In this document: one piece after another, positions 17,477 to 26,192 of the stretch | Layout of the letters: every line of letters starts with the position of its first letter | Position numbering within the stretch: the stretch's first letter is position 1 | NCBI GenBank assembly: GCA_945901935.1 | Contig: CAMDLX010000015.1 | Span: forward strand, 1 to 35,722 | Length of the DNA: 35,722 nt | From: Bifidobacterium breve | Lineage (GTDB): Bacteria > Actinomycetota > Acidimicrobiia > Acidimicrobiales > Microtrichaceae | Direction of reading: 5' to 3' | The notes under the pieces: model-generated | What the model was told of the DNA's origin: nothing | What the model saw: the letters and a program-made list of their open reading frames with translations, nothing else | The model's database searches: none | Made by a program: the position numbers and the translations under genes

Positions 17477-18211
17477 GTGACGCACACACCCCCAGAATCC
17501 TCAACGCAAGAACCCGCTATCTCACCCGAGGACAGCCCTTCACGTGAAGGCGGGATAGAGGTCATCACTGATGGCGGAGTCGAGTGGCATCTAGACACTT
17601 CCTTTCTGCAGTCAAACTGGAGTTGTATTTGGGGTAGGGGATGCCAAGGAATCCTTGACCACCCGGCCGAGGAACTTGGCCAAGGCTGCTGCTCTGTCGG
17701 TGCCGAACTCGTGGATGATGAGCCTGCAACGACAGCGATGCTCGCCGGTTATCTCGACCCCGAGTTCTTTCAATTTCATGAAGAGGCCAACATGGGTGGA
17801 ATCTTTAGTGACTCCACGCAGACAAATACTCGAGTGATAGACGGCGCATGCATCTTCTTGAACCGGCCGGGCTTCGTTGGTGGCGCAGGCTGTGCACTCC
17901 ATCTGGCTGCTCAGAAAGCAGACGAGTCAGCCCTCGACTGGAAGCCATCGGTGTGTTGGCAGTTGCCCGTCAGGGTTCAGTGGGAAATGAAAGAATCAGG
18001 CGTTGAGATTGCTCATGTGCGCGCGTGGAAGCGCAGCGACTGGGGCGATGACGGAGACACCATGGCATGGTGCTGTACCGAAGAACCCGAAGCGTATGTA
18101 GGAGATTCTCCAGTCATTGAATCTCTAGCTGAGGAATTGCAGGAGATTCTTGGAACCGCAGTCTTCGTCGAGATTCAGCGTCGCCTTTCCCCACCAGATG
18201 TTCACCTTTAG
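17477..18211 (+). CDS. Cys-rich conserved-looking protein of unknown function
   Basis: Protein of 244 residues that I do not recognise. It has an acidic, Pro/Ser-rich start and nine cysteines at 50, 56, 71, 72, 125, 139, 160, 199 and 200, two of them CC pairs (GQGCCSVG and MAWCCTEE). No signal peptide or membrane segment is visible, so it is probably cytoplasmic. The Cys spacing recalls metal- or Fe-S-binding proteins such as the YkgJ/DUF3109 group, but this is only a resemblance. Trp and aromatic residues around the Cys pairs suggest a folded metal site. The start is GTG 17477 and has no Shine-Dalgarno. It lies 87 bp before the copper/heme fusion protein, which raises a possible role in metal or redox chemistry. 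Confidence 0.75.
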   Translation: MTHTPPESSTQEPAISPEDSPSREGGIEVITDGGVEWHLDTSFLQSNWSCIWGRGCQGILDHPAEELGQGCCSVGAELVDDEPATTAMLAGYLDPEFFQFHEEANMGGIFSDSTQTNTRVIDGACIFLNRPGFVGGAGCALHLAAQKADESALDWKPSVCWQLPVRVQWEMKESGVEIAHVRAWKRSDWGDDGDTMAWCCTEEPEAYVGDSPVIESLAEELQEILGTAVFVEIQRRLSPPDVHL

Positions 18212-18298
18212 GCGTTCCTAAATTTGGGGCGACCTCGGGTACGGTCCTCACTATGCCAAATGTCATTCTGGCAAGTTTTGAGCCTAGGGAGCAGATAA

Positions 18299-20530
18299 GT
18301 GACAGAGAGTTCAGGGGAAACTGAGGCCACTCCATCGGACTCGGTCGACGATGGCCTCGAGACACCCCCAAGATCTGGGATTCTCGGGATGGTGCAGCGG
18401 CATAAGTTCTTTAGCGGGGCTGCGCTACTGCTCATTTTTGTCGGAGTCGCTGCGGCATGGACACAGCTACGACCCCTTCTTGCCCCAGAATTTCGCAACA
18501 TCAGCTACGAAGTACCAGATGCCCCACAGCTAGTAGCTACTACAGAGGAAACCCTCTATCGGATCGATCCCTCTCAGTCCGAGGCTGCCTACGAGGTGGA
18601 TGAGACCTTTGCCGGTTCAAAACCTACGCGAACACGGGGTACGACCAACGGAATCGCTGGAGACTTTGCGATCAATGCCACAAGCCCGGAAAACTCTCGA
18701 GTTGGCGAGATTGTCGTCGACCTTGAACAGTTGCATTCCGACGACTCCCTCCGAGATACACGGCTTCGTTCCGCTTACCTCGAGTCCTACTCCTTTCCGT
18801 TGGCCACCTTTAGCAACGCAAAGCTTGTTGGCCTGCCACAGAAACTGAACCAAGGGCAGCAGTATGAGTTTGAAATGCAAGGAGACCTGAGGGTCAAGTC
18901 AACCACCCTGCCAGCGACCTGGAAGGTGACGGCTCGCCAGTCAGATAACAAGCTGACTGCAACGGCAACCACAACCGTCGCTATGAGTGAGTATGAGATC
19001 GGTCCAATTTCTCTAGCTGGAATGCTCCGCACAGGAGATGAGGTCACCCTCACCATGAATTTGGTTGCGGTTGATCCCAGTACGGCTTCGATCACAACTC
19101 AGATCACTGCTCCCCCATCACCCGAGAAGGTTGAGAACGCACCCTCTTTCAAGACTGAAGTCATGCCTGTGCTGGCAACGAATTGCGCGTCGTGTCACAA
19201 CACTGATGCCATGGGTTCTCATCACTGGAAGCTCGATACGGCACAGGATGCCTCGACCTATGCGCATGCCCTTGGAGTGGTGACCACGGCTAGGTATATG
19301 CCTCCATGGCCCGCTTCAGACAAAGGCGTTCCGCTTGCACACTCAAAGGCACTCGATGAAAAAACCATCGCGATGCTGGCTGAATGGGCAGATGCGGGTG
19401 GGCCACTTGACGTAGCCGAAGACACCCCAATTCGACCCTCTGCACAGGCAAAGGTGACGAAGATCCGTAAAGACAAGTCATTGGAAATGCCAAAGCCCTA
19501 TACCGGCTCCCTTGCAAATCGGAACGACTATCGCTGTTTCGAAATCGACCCCGGGCTCACCGAGGCCACGTTCATAACTGGTTTTGAATTCATTCCAGAT
19601 CAGATCAAACAGATTCATCACGCTCAGGTGTTTCAAATCGCTGCATCCGCTCGAGCGAGCCTTCAGCAGCTAGAGGGGACGAATCTGGCCAAGGTGCCTG
19701 ACGGTCAGCCCGGATGGTCCTGTTATACGGGGACTGGTGCTGGCGCTGCAGTTTCTGCTTCTGGAGAGAAATCAGCTGGGTCCAAACTCATCGGAGGTTG
19801 GGCCCCTGGTCAGGACCCGGCAAGTTTTAAGGGTGCCGGCATTTTGTTCCAGCCAGGCGACACGCTGGTTCTGCAAATGCACTACCACTATGCAGATTCG
19901 GTTACTCCGGACCAGTCGAGTTTTGTTATGCAAACCGAGCCAGGCACCAGCTCGTTGCGTGAGATTACGGTTATGAACCCGCTTGCTCCGGTCGAGATTC
20001 CTTGCCCACCAGGAGCTACTGAGCCGCTATGCGATCGAGCGGCGGCGCTTGAGGACAACGTCAAGCTTTATGGGCCCTCGGGTAAATTTATTGAGCAGGG
20101 ACTTCTTCGAGCATGCAAGAAGACTGCCGAGGAATTGGCCGTCGGCCTGAACGGCACCTATTCCTCGTCTTGTGACTCTGCGGTTCCCTTTGATGGTCAG
20201 ATCATTCAGGTACTCGGCCACATGCACACGCTAGGTCGGTCCTTCAGGATGACTCTGTGGCCCGATACCCCCCAGGAGAAGGTGCTACTTGATATTCCCG
20301 ACTGGAATTTCGACTGGCAGATGCTCTACGAACTGCAGACCCCAGTCGATGTTGCCAAGGGAGACAAAATCAGAATCGAGTGTTCTTGGAACCGAGATGC
20401 TGACCCACTTCGAGCAAAGCGATACATCGTTTTTGCCGAGGGAACAGAGGATGAGATGTGCTTCAACACCTACTCAATCATCCCGCCAGCCCTAGCTCCC
20501 TCACCTGCAGCGAACGCAGCTAAGCCCTAG
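18299..20530 (+). CDS. Membrane-anchored YceI-like / cytochrome c / PHM-like copper monooxygenase fusion
   Basis: Multidomain protein of 743 residues. A single hydrophobic segment (about 37-54) follows a cytoplasmic acidic tail, so the rest is probably extracytoplasmic. Residues about 85-258 resemble the YceI lipocalin-like fold (start LYRIDPSQSEAAYEV). Residues about 284-372 form a c-type heme domain with CASCH (Cys296, Cys299, His300) and a candidate axial Met334 in ARYMPPWP. Residues about 395-730 resemble the copper type II ascorbate-dependent monooxygenase core of PHM/DBH, with all expected ligands: His440-His441 (IHHAQ), His528 (LQMHYHY), His641 and His643 (GHMHTLG) and Met720 (EDEMC). 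The heme may deliver electrons to copper. GTG 18299 is preceded by AGGGAG. The substrate is unknown. Confidence 0.88.
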   Translation: MTESSGETEATPSDSVDDGLETPPRSGILGMVQRHKFFSGAALLLIFVGVAAAWTQLRPLLAPEFRNISYEVPDAPQLVATTEETLYRIDPSQSEAAYEVDETFAGSKPTRTRGTTNGIAGDFAINATSPENSRVGEIVVDLEQLHSDDSLRDTRLRSAYLESYSFPLATFSNAKLVGLPQKLNQGQQYEFEMQGDLRVKSTTLPATWKVTARQSDNKLTATATTTVAMSEYEIGPISLAGMLRTGDEVTLTMNLVAVDPSTASITTQITAPPSPEKVENAPSFKTEVMPVLATNCASCHNTDAMGSHHWKLDTAQDASTYAHALGVVTTARYMPPWPASDKGVPLAHSKALDEKTIAMLAEWADAGGPLDVAEDTPIRPSAQAKVTKIRKDKSLEMPKPYTGSLANRNDYRCFEIDPGLTEATFITGFEFIPDQIKQIHHAQVFQIAASARASLQQLEGTNLAKVPDGQPGWSCYTGTGAGAAVSASGEKSAGSKLIGGWAPGQDPASFKGAGILFQPGDTLVLQMHYHYADSVTPDQSSFVMQTEPGTSSLREITVMNPLAPVEIPCPPGATEPLCDRAAALEDNVKLYGPSGKFIEQGLLRACKKTAEELAVGLNGTYSSSCDSAVPFDGQIIQVLGHMHTLGRSFRMTLWPDTPQEKVLLDIPDWNFDWQMLYELQTPVDVAKGDKIRIECSWNRDADPLRAKRYIVFAEGTEDEMCFNTYSIIPPALAPSPAANAAKP

Positions 20531-20608
20531 TTCGGCTTCAGCGATAACAGGTTTGGGACTGTCAAAAAAGTCTCAGGATTCGGATTTGAGCTGCCTGCGT
20601 GCCAACGT

Positions 20609-20630
20609 GATAGCAGAGCAAGTTGCTATC
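20609..20630 (+). promoter_or_regulatory. Leader hairpin just upstream of the DEAD-box helicase start
   Basis: GATAGCA (20609-20615) and TGCTATC (20624-20630) make a perfect 7-bp stem with an 8-nt loop. It ends seven bases before the GGAG Shine-Dalgarno (20638-20641) of the helicase gene. A structure so close to the ribosome site could modulate translation, for example with temperature, or be a DNA operator. Function is inferred from position only. Confidence 0.4.
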
Positions 20631-20648
20631 TAGGTTCGGAGTTCGCAG

Positions 20649-22355
20649 ATGAGTGAGACGGAAAACACTGAGAATATTGGCTTTGCCGATCTAGGACTGC
20701 GCCCTGAACTGCTGGATGCTCTTATGGAGCTTGGCTACGAAGAACCAACTCCTATTCAGAGAGAGTCGATTCCTCGCCTCCTTGAGGGAAGGGACTTGCT
20801 CGGTCAGGCGGCCACTGGAACTGGAAAAACTGCAGCGTTTGCCCTGCCGATTCTTGAGCGCGTGATGGACAGCGACCGGACGGCTCCCACTGCATTGGTG
20901 CTCGTCCCGACGCGTGAACTTGCGATGCAAGTCTCAGAGGCTGTCCATCGATACGGCCGAGCTGCTGGCGCTCGGGTTCTACCCATCTATGGCGGGCAGC
21001 CAATCGGTCGACAGCTTGATGCCCTGCGACGGGGTGTTGATGTTGTCATCGCAACTCCGGGACGAGCTTTGGATCATCTAAAGCGCAGAACGCTCCCCCT
21101 GCAGTCGATCCAAATGGTTGTCCTTGACGAGGCTGATGAGATGCTCGACATGGGCTTCGCGGAGGACATCGAGTCGATCCTGCAGGCCACTCCAGAGGAT
21201 CGCCAAACCGTGCTGTTCTCGGCGACGATGCCAGGGCGAATCAATGGAATTGCGAAGCGGCATCTGACAGACCCGGTTCGGATCGAGATTGCAAAAGCAT
21301 CAGCTGACTCAGCGACTGCGCCGCTGGTGCGCCAGACGGCTTACATCGTGTCTCGCGCTCATAAGGCAGCTGCACTGGGAAGAATCCTCGATGTCGAAAG
21401 TCCAGCCGCGGCGATCGTGTTCTGTCGCACACGCCACGAGGTTGACTCCCTTGCCGAGACACTCAATGGACGTGGCTACCGTGCCGAAGGTCTGCACGGC
21501 GGCATGAGCCAAGAGCAGCGTGATCGCGTCATGGGTCGATTGAGGGGCCAAACGGCTGAACTGCTGGTTGCCACCGATGTAGCAGCGCGCGGCCTCGACG
21601 TGGATCACCTGACACACGTGGTCAACTACGACGTCCCGTCGGCACCAGAGGCGTATGTGCACCGTATTGGTCGAGTTGGACGTGCTGGCCGTGAAGGTAT
21701 CGCCATTACTCTGGCCGAGCCTCGCGAGCAGCGACTGTTAAAGAACATCGAGCGAGTCACGGGTTCTCCTATCAGCATCGAGAAGGTTCCCACTGTTGAG
21801 GATCTCCGCAATCGACGGATGGAACTCACGATGGCAACGCTGCGGGAGACGCTTCAATCAGAGGATCTGGACCGCTTCAGATCTGTGGTGGAGTCACTCT
21901 CTGAGGATTCAGACCTGTTCCAAATTGCACTTGCCGCCGTCAAACTTGCACATGAAGCAACCGTAGGTTCCGAGGACGTCGAAGAGATCCCAGAGGTTGC
22001 TAGCCGCCCCTCAAGAAATGCAAAGGACTCAACCAAGCGTGGGCCGCATGCAAAGAAGGGCTCGCCATCTCAAAAGGGCAGCCGCCGCAGCGAAGGCTCC
22101 GCTGGCATGACCCGGCTCTACTTTGGGGCGGGGCGTGCCACAGGGATCCGTCCGAAGGATCTCGTGGGTGCAATTGCAAACGAGACCAAGCTCAGCGGAA
22201 AAGACATCGGCAGCATCGAGATTCAGGACCGGTTCTCACTAGTCGAGGTTCCAGAATCTGCCGTTGACGAGGTGCTCTGGGCTATGAAGCGAACCACACT
22301 TAAAGGCAAGAAGACCAAGGTGCGCCGAGAGCGGTTCGATTCCCCATCAGATTGA
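20649..22355 (+). CDS. deaD: DEAD-box ATP-dependent RNA helicase (DeaD/CsdA-like)
   Basis: RNA helicase of 568 residues that unwinds structured RNA in ribosome assembly or cold adaptation. The motifs are complete: Q motif PTPIQ (33-37), ATGTGKT (55-61), PTREL (87-91), TPGR (136-139), DEAD (160-163), SAT (191-193), ATDVAARGLD and HRIGRVGRAG. A basic Lys/Ser linker (about 455-485) leads to a C-terminal DbpA-type RNA-binding domain beginning MTRLYFGAGRATGI, which directs CsdA/DbpA proteins to rRNA. GGAG precedes the ATG by seven bases. The next gene, 91 bp downstream, is a 23S rRNA methyltransferase, consistent with ribosome biogenesis. Confidence 0.95.
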   Translation: MSETENTENIGFADLGLRPELLDALMELGYEEPTPIQRESIPRLLEGRDLLGQAATGTGKTAAFALPILERVMDSDRTAPTALVLVPTRELAMQVSEAVHRYGRAAGARVLPIYGGQPIGRQLDALRRGVDVVIATPGRALDHLKRRTLPLQSIQMVVLDEADEMLDMGFAEDIESILQATPEDRQTVLFSATMPGRINGIAKRHLTDPVRIEIAKASADSATAPLVRQTAYIVSRAHKAAALGRILDVESPAAAIVFCRTRHEVDSLAETLNGRGYRAEGLHGGMSQEQRDRVMGRLRGQTAELLVATDVAARGLDVDHLTHVVNYDVPSAPEAYVHRIGRVGRAGREGIAITLAEPREQRLLKNIERVTGSPISIEKVPTVEDLRNRRMELTMATLRETLQSEDLDRFRSVVESLSEDSDLFQIALAAVKLAHEATVGSEDVEEIPEVASRPSRNAKDSTKRGPHAKKGSPSQKGSRRSEGSAGMTRLYFGAGRATGIRPKDLVGAIANETKLSGKDIGSIEIQDRFSLVEVPESAVDEVLWAMKRTTLKGKKTKVRRERFDSPSD

Positions 22356-22446
22356 GCAGATGAGTCCCACATATCAATACTGAAGGCTCTCAAGCAGCCT
22401 CTGACTGCGGTCAACTCTCAAGAACCCAACTAGCCTGCGATCCCTC

Positions 22447-23628
22447 ATGGAAAGATTTGTTGTCCCCCAAGGTGAGTTTGCCCTCGCCACCACTAGTTCC
22501 ACGCAACAAGAATCGCTTCGGGCCTGGGACGCTGCTGATGAGTATCTACTGCAGCAGGCATCCGAGCTTGGCGATCTGAGCGGCAACCTGTTACTGATCA
22601 ACGATCGCTGCGGTGCGCTCGCAGTTGCGCTTTCCGCATGTGAACCCAGTTCTTTGGGTGATTCCTATGTCTCCCAGCTTGCAACTACTGCCAACCTTGA
22701 GCGCAACAAGATCGACCCCTCGAGCGTTACCTTGCTAGGCAGCCTCGATCCTCTGCCAGAGCGAGTGGATTACGCCTTCATCAAGGTGCCCAAGACTCTG
22801 GCGCTTCTCGAGGATCAACTTCTTCGGCTGGCGCCCTCGGTGCACTCCAGCACGGTGATTGTTGCTGCGGGCATGACCAAGCACATTCATAACTCGACTT
22901 TGGCTCTGTTTGAGCGAATTCTTGGGCCGAGTACTACATCGCTTGCTAAGAAAAAGGCCCGCCTGATCTTTGTTACTCCACACGAGGCAGAAATCGCCTT
23001 GAAGCCCTTGGCAGTTTCGAGCTTTACCCTCGATCCGGGCAACATCAGGGTCAAGAGCTATCCGGGAGTGTTCTCCTCGGAGCGTCTCGACATCGGGACA
23101 AGCTTTTTCATCGACAACCTCCCTGATCAGGCTGGGCAGATTCGCATCATCGATCTGGGCTGCGGGAACGGTGTAGTGGGCTTAGTCCTCGCACTAGACA
23201 ATCCTGATGCCGATGTGATGTTCATTGACGAGAGCTTCTTAGCGGTCGCTTCAGCAGAATTGACTGTGCAGAGCAATCTGGAGGAACACAGTCAATTCGA
23301 ATTCTTGGTGGGTGACAGCTTGGGCTCACTTCGTTCTCACCCGGGTATCGCAGATGCCAGCGTCGATTTGGTCTTTACCAACCCGCCGTTTCATGACGAT
23401 CATGCGCTCAGCGATGCAACCGCTTGGCAGATGTTCTCTGATGCTCATCGGGTGCTTCGCAGTAACGGCCAACTCTGGGTTATCGGCAACAGGCATCTTG
23501 CCTATCACGCCAAACTCAAGCGGATCTTTGGCAATTGCGACATCATCGGTAGCAACTCCAAGTTCGTGGTGTTCCGGGCGACTCGAAAGCCAGCGCCTGT
23601 GCAACACAAAGCTGATGACTTCTCCTGA
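22447..23628 (+). CDS. rlmG: RlmG-type 23S rRNA (guanine-N2) methyltransferase
   Basis: SAM-dependent methyltransferase of 393 residues with the RlmG/RsmC two-lobe layout: a degenerate N-terminal lobe and an active C-terminal lobe. In the latter, SAM motif I is IIDLGCGNGVVGL at about 234-246, and the catalytic NPPFH is at 312-316 followed by the RlmG-like DDHALSDATAWQMF. The C-terminal stretch IFGNCDIIGSNSKFVV also matches E. coli RlmG (m2G1835 of 23S rRNA) as I remember it, and the length (E. coli about 378) favours RlmG over RsmC. It lies directly downstream of the DEAD-box helicase. It ends three bases before the stop of the convergent flavoprotein gene. Confidence 0.88.
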   Translation: MERFVVPQGEFALATTSSTQQESLRAWDAADEYLLQQASELGDLSGNLLLINDRCGALAVALSACEPSSLGDSYVSQLATTANLERNKIDPSSVTLLGSLDPLPERVDYAFIKVPKTLALLEDQLLRLAPSVHSSTVIVAAGMTKHIHNSTLALFERILGPSTTSLAKKKARLIFVTPHEAEIALKPLAVSSFTLDPGNIRVKSYPGVFSSERLDIGTSFFIDNLPDQAGQIRIIDLGCGNGVVGLVLALDNPDADVMFIDESFLAVASAELTVQSNLEEHSQFEFLVGDSLGSLRSHPGIADASVDLVFTNPPFHDDHALSDATAWQMFSDAHRVLRSNGQLWVIGNRHLAYHAKLKRIFGNCDIIGSNSKFVVFRATRKPAPVQHKADDFS

Positions 23629-23631
23629 GAA

Positions 23632-25050
23632 CTACATCTCCGTTGGATGTTCTTGTTCCCACCAGCTCAAGGCACCCTTAGCTGCAGCTACTGCAGTACT
23701 CAGAGTGGCCTGAAGCAGATAACCGCCAGTGGGTGCCTCCCAGTCGATCATCTCGCCGGCGACAAACACACCAGGTAGGCGACGAAGCATAAAACGGTCG
23801 TCGAGTTCCTCGAAGGCCACGCCGCCTGCTGTTGAGATTGCCCGGTCTAGTTCTTCTGTGGCCAACACCTGTAGCGGCAGAGATTTGATCAACACGGCCA
23901 GGTCAGAAGCTTGGCGAGGCAGAACGTTCTTGGTTACTTCTCGCAGTAGGCCAATCGCCACAGGAGGAAGACCGATAGTTCGCCGCAGAAGTCTCGAGCT
24001 TGATTCTTTAGGCTTCGCAGTGCTCAACCTCTGCTCAACCTGTTCAACGCTCAGGTCGGGACGAAGGTCGATCAGCATGACCGTGTTGCCCTGAGCGTCA
24101 CAGGCAGCTCGGAGCTCTCGACCAACTGCGTACACACAGCCACCCTCAATTCCCTCGGCAGAGATCATCATCTCCCCACGCACAGTCTCACCAGGAACTG
24201 TCTCGCCGAGATCTGTCTCACCGAGATCTATCTCCCCAAGAACTGTCTCCCCAGGAACTGTCTCACCAAGGACTGGGTTCCCACGGGCTTGAACCGAAAC
24301 ATTCTTGACCGGCATGCCTTCAAATTTGGTAATGAACTCAGCCGTCCAGTCAACCAAAAACCCTGAATTTGCTGGACGAAGCTTATGAACGTTGATGCCG
24401 ATCTCTTCGAATCTCGGTACCCAGCGACCATCGGAACCCGTTCGCTGCCAGCTGCCACCTCCAAGACTCATGATGGTGATATCCGGAAACAGTTGCTGCG
24501 GCGGGATCAGATCCGAGTTCTTCTCGTCAGCCGCAACTAGCAAGGCACCTGTTGCTTGGTCCCAACCTAACCAGCGGCGACTTGTTTGGAGACTGACTCC
24601 GAGCGTTTCAAGGTCTACGAGCCAAGAGCGCAGGAGTTCGGTGGCACGAAAACCGAGCGGAAATACCCTGCCACTTGAACCAACAAAAGTCTTCTGCGAT
24701 AAACCCTCACACCAAGCTTGAATAGCTTCCGGAGGAAAAGCAGATACGGACTGAGCAAGCGCATCTTGCTTGTCTCCGTAACGCGTCATGAACTGTTCCA
24801 AAGGCTCGGAATGCGTGATGTTGAGCCCGCCACGACCAGCAATCAAAAACTTTCGACCCATGCTGGGCATGTGCTCGTACACCGTCACCGATGCGCCAGC
24901 ACGAGCAAGCACCTCGGCTGCCATGAGCCCACCGGGCCCACCACCGATAACTGCAGCTGAGGGCCTGGCTGCCCCAGAGCCTGCAGTTGCTACTGCTCCA
25001 AATTCAGAGTTCACCGCACGCAGCCTAGATCGCGGCTCACGAGTCACCAC
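23632..25050 (-). CDS. NAD(P)/FAD-dependent oxidoreductase (BaiN/HI0933-like, PP_4765-type flavoprotein)
   Basis: Flavoprotein of up to 472 residues. The FAD motif GGGPGG is at 36-41, and the segment GRKFLIAGRGGLNITHSE (65-82) is diagnostic of the HI0933/YhiN group and its TIGR03862-like branch. The C-terminal GGVAFEELD and GVFVAGEMIDWEAPTGGYLLQ complete the family pattern. The exact reaction is undetermined. Residues 260-294 are seven pentads of the form (L/P)GET(V/D), an insertion absent from family members I know. The start is GTG 25050; GTG 25014 is an alternative closer to the conserved core. It is divergent from the cds1-like gene with 44 bp between starts. Confidence 0.88.
   Translation of the reverse strand: MVTREPRSRLRAVNSEFGAVATAGSGAARPSAAVIGGGPGGLMAAEVLARAGASVTVYEHMPSMGRKFLIAGRGGLNITHSEPLEQFMTRYGDKQDALAQSVSAFPPEAIQAWCEGLSQKTFVGSSGRVFPLGFRATELLRSWLVDLETLGVSLQTSRRWLGWDQATGALLVAADEKNSDLIPPQQLFPDITIMSLGGGSWQRTGSDGRWVPRFEEIGINVHKLRPANSGFLVDWTAEFITKFEGMPVKNVSVQARGNPVLGETVPGETVLGEIDLGETDLGETVPGETVRGEMMISAEGIEGGCVYAVGRELRAACDAQGNTVMLIDLRPDLSVEQVEQRLSTAKPKESSSRLLRRTIGLPPVAIGLLREVTKNVLPRQASDLAVLIKSLPLQVLATEELDRAISTAGGVAFEELDDRFMLRRLPGVFVAGEMIDWEAPTGGYLLQATLSTAVAAAKGALSWWEQEHPTEM
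24171..24275. repeat. In-frame 15-bp tandem repeat, seven copies
   Basis: Seven consecutive 15-bp units of the type TCTCACCAGGAACTG run from 24171 to 24275, with a decayed eighth unit at 24276-24290. Because 15 is a multiple of three, the minus-strand flavoprotein frame is kept and the array encodes pentads such as VLGET, VPGET and DLGET. The units differ at several positions, so the array is not freshly expanded. Confidence 0.9.
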
Positions 25051-25094
25051 CCGTACCTGCTGAACATGGTCACCGCTGGGCGTAACCTGAGGAC

Positions 25095-26192
25095 ATGGGA
25101 TATCAAGACGTGGACCGCAGTAGCGAGAGCGATCGAATCTGGCGACATGAGGCGATCCAAAAAGTCGAAGCTGATGCGAACCGCTCAGCGGACACTCATC
25201 TGCTGGTACTCCCGCTACCCCAGGATTGGGGAATCCAGCTCTACCTCAAGGATGAGTCAACGCACCCAACCGGTTCGTTGAAGCATCGATTAGCACGCTC
25301 GCTTTTCCTATATGCGCTGTCGAACGGCTGGATTGGTGCAGAGACCACTGTGGTTGAGGCCTCCTCGGGCTCAACAGCAGTGTCTGAGGCCTACTTTGCT
25401 CAACTCCTAGGCCTGCCGTTCGTAGCTGTCATGCCACGCAGCACAAGCAAAGAGAAGTGCGTGCTGATTGAGAAGTTTGGCGGTAGCTGCCATTTCGTTG
25501 AACAACCAGCCCAGATGTACGCAGAGGCCAGAGCAGTCGCATCGCAGACGGGTGGCCACTATATGGATCAATTCACGTTCTCTGAACGAGCCACGGACTG
25601 GCGTGGCAACAACAACATTGCTGAGTCAATCTTTGAGCAGCTCAGACTTGAGCCGAATCCAATTCCGTCTTGGATCGTTGTCGGGGCCGGCACTGGCGGC
25701 ACCTCAGCAACGATCGGCCGCTACGTTCGCTACCGCCGCCACGAAACTGCACTCGCAGTGGTGGACCCCGAAGGCTCGGCCTTTTTTGAGGGCTGGATGC
25801 GTCAGGACCCAAGCGTAACGAGCTCTGTGGCCTCACGTATCGAGGGGATAGGCCGTCCGCGGGTGGAGCCATCATTTTTGCCTAGCGTGATTGATCGGAT
25901 GATCCAGGTTCCCGATGCGGCTTCGATTGCAGCCATGCAGTACTTGCTCTCAGCGATCGGGCGAAACGTTGGACCCTCGACGGGAACCAACCTGTGGGGA
26001 TCGCTGCAGATCATCGCTGGTATGCGTACTGCTCAGCAGACGGGCTCGGTGGTGACTCTGATCTGTGACGGCGGAGAACGCTACGGGCAGACCCATGACA
26101 CGGAGTGGCTGAGCGCTAATGGACTCGATCCTAAGCGTCACCTACAGACGCTCGAGCAGTTCGTAGCTGGTGGACCTTGGATGAGCAACTAG
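25095..26192 (+). CDS. cds1: PLP-dependent L-cysteine desulfhydrase, Cds1-like
   Basis: Fold-type II PLP enzyme of 365 residues related to cysteine synthase. The PLP lysine is Lys63 in [14 protein letters not shown], the cofactor/substrate loop is SSGSTA (90-95), and [22 protein letters not shown] forms the phosphate-binding region (shown here in two parts: GAGTGGTS and YVRYRRH). From memory it is very close to Mycobacterium tuberculosis Rv3684 (Cds1), which degrades cysteine to pyruvate, ammonia and H2S. Cysteine synthase activity is the alternative. No clear Shine-Dalgarno lies before ATG 25095. Its last four bases overlap the 3' end of the convergent LLM gene. Confidence 0.9.
   Translation: MGYQDVDRSSESDRIWRHEAIQKVEADANRSADTHLLVLPLPQDWGIQLYLKDESTHPTGSLKHRLARSLFLYALSNGWIGAETTVVEASSGSTAVSEAYFAQLLGLPFVAVMPRSTSKEKCVLIEKFGGSCHFVEQPAQMYAEARAVASQTGGHYMDQFTFSERATDWRGNNNIAESIFEQLRLEPNPIPSWIVVGAGTGGTSATIGRYVRYRRHETALAVVDPEGSAFFEGWMRQDPSVTSSVASRIEGIGRPRVEPSFLPSVIDRMIQVPDAASIAAMQYLLSAIGRNVGPSTGTNLWGSLQIIAGMRTAQQTGSVVTLICDGGERYGQTHDTEWLSANGLDPKRHLQTLEQFVAGGPWMSN

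Noticed and set aside
22392-22425. Short hairpin between helicase and rlmG
   Set aside because: Only a 5-bp stem, AGGCT/AGCCT, without a T-run; too weak to call a terminator.
24171-24275. Possible CRISPR or pentapeptide-repeat protein
   Set aside because: Units are contiguous 15-mers without spacers, and the encoded pentads do not follow the A(D/N)LXX pattern; it is a coding tandem repeat.
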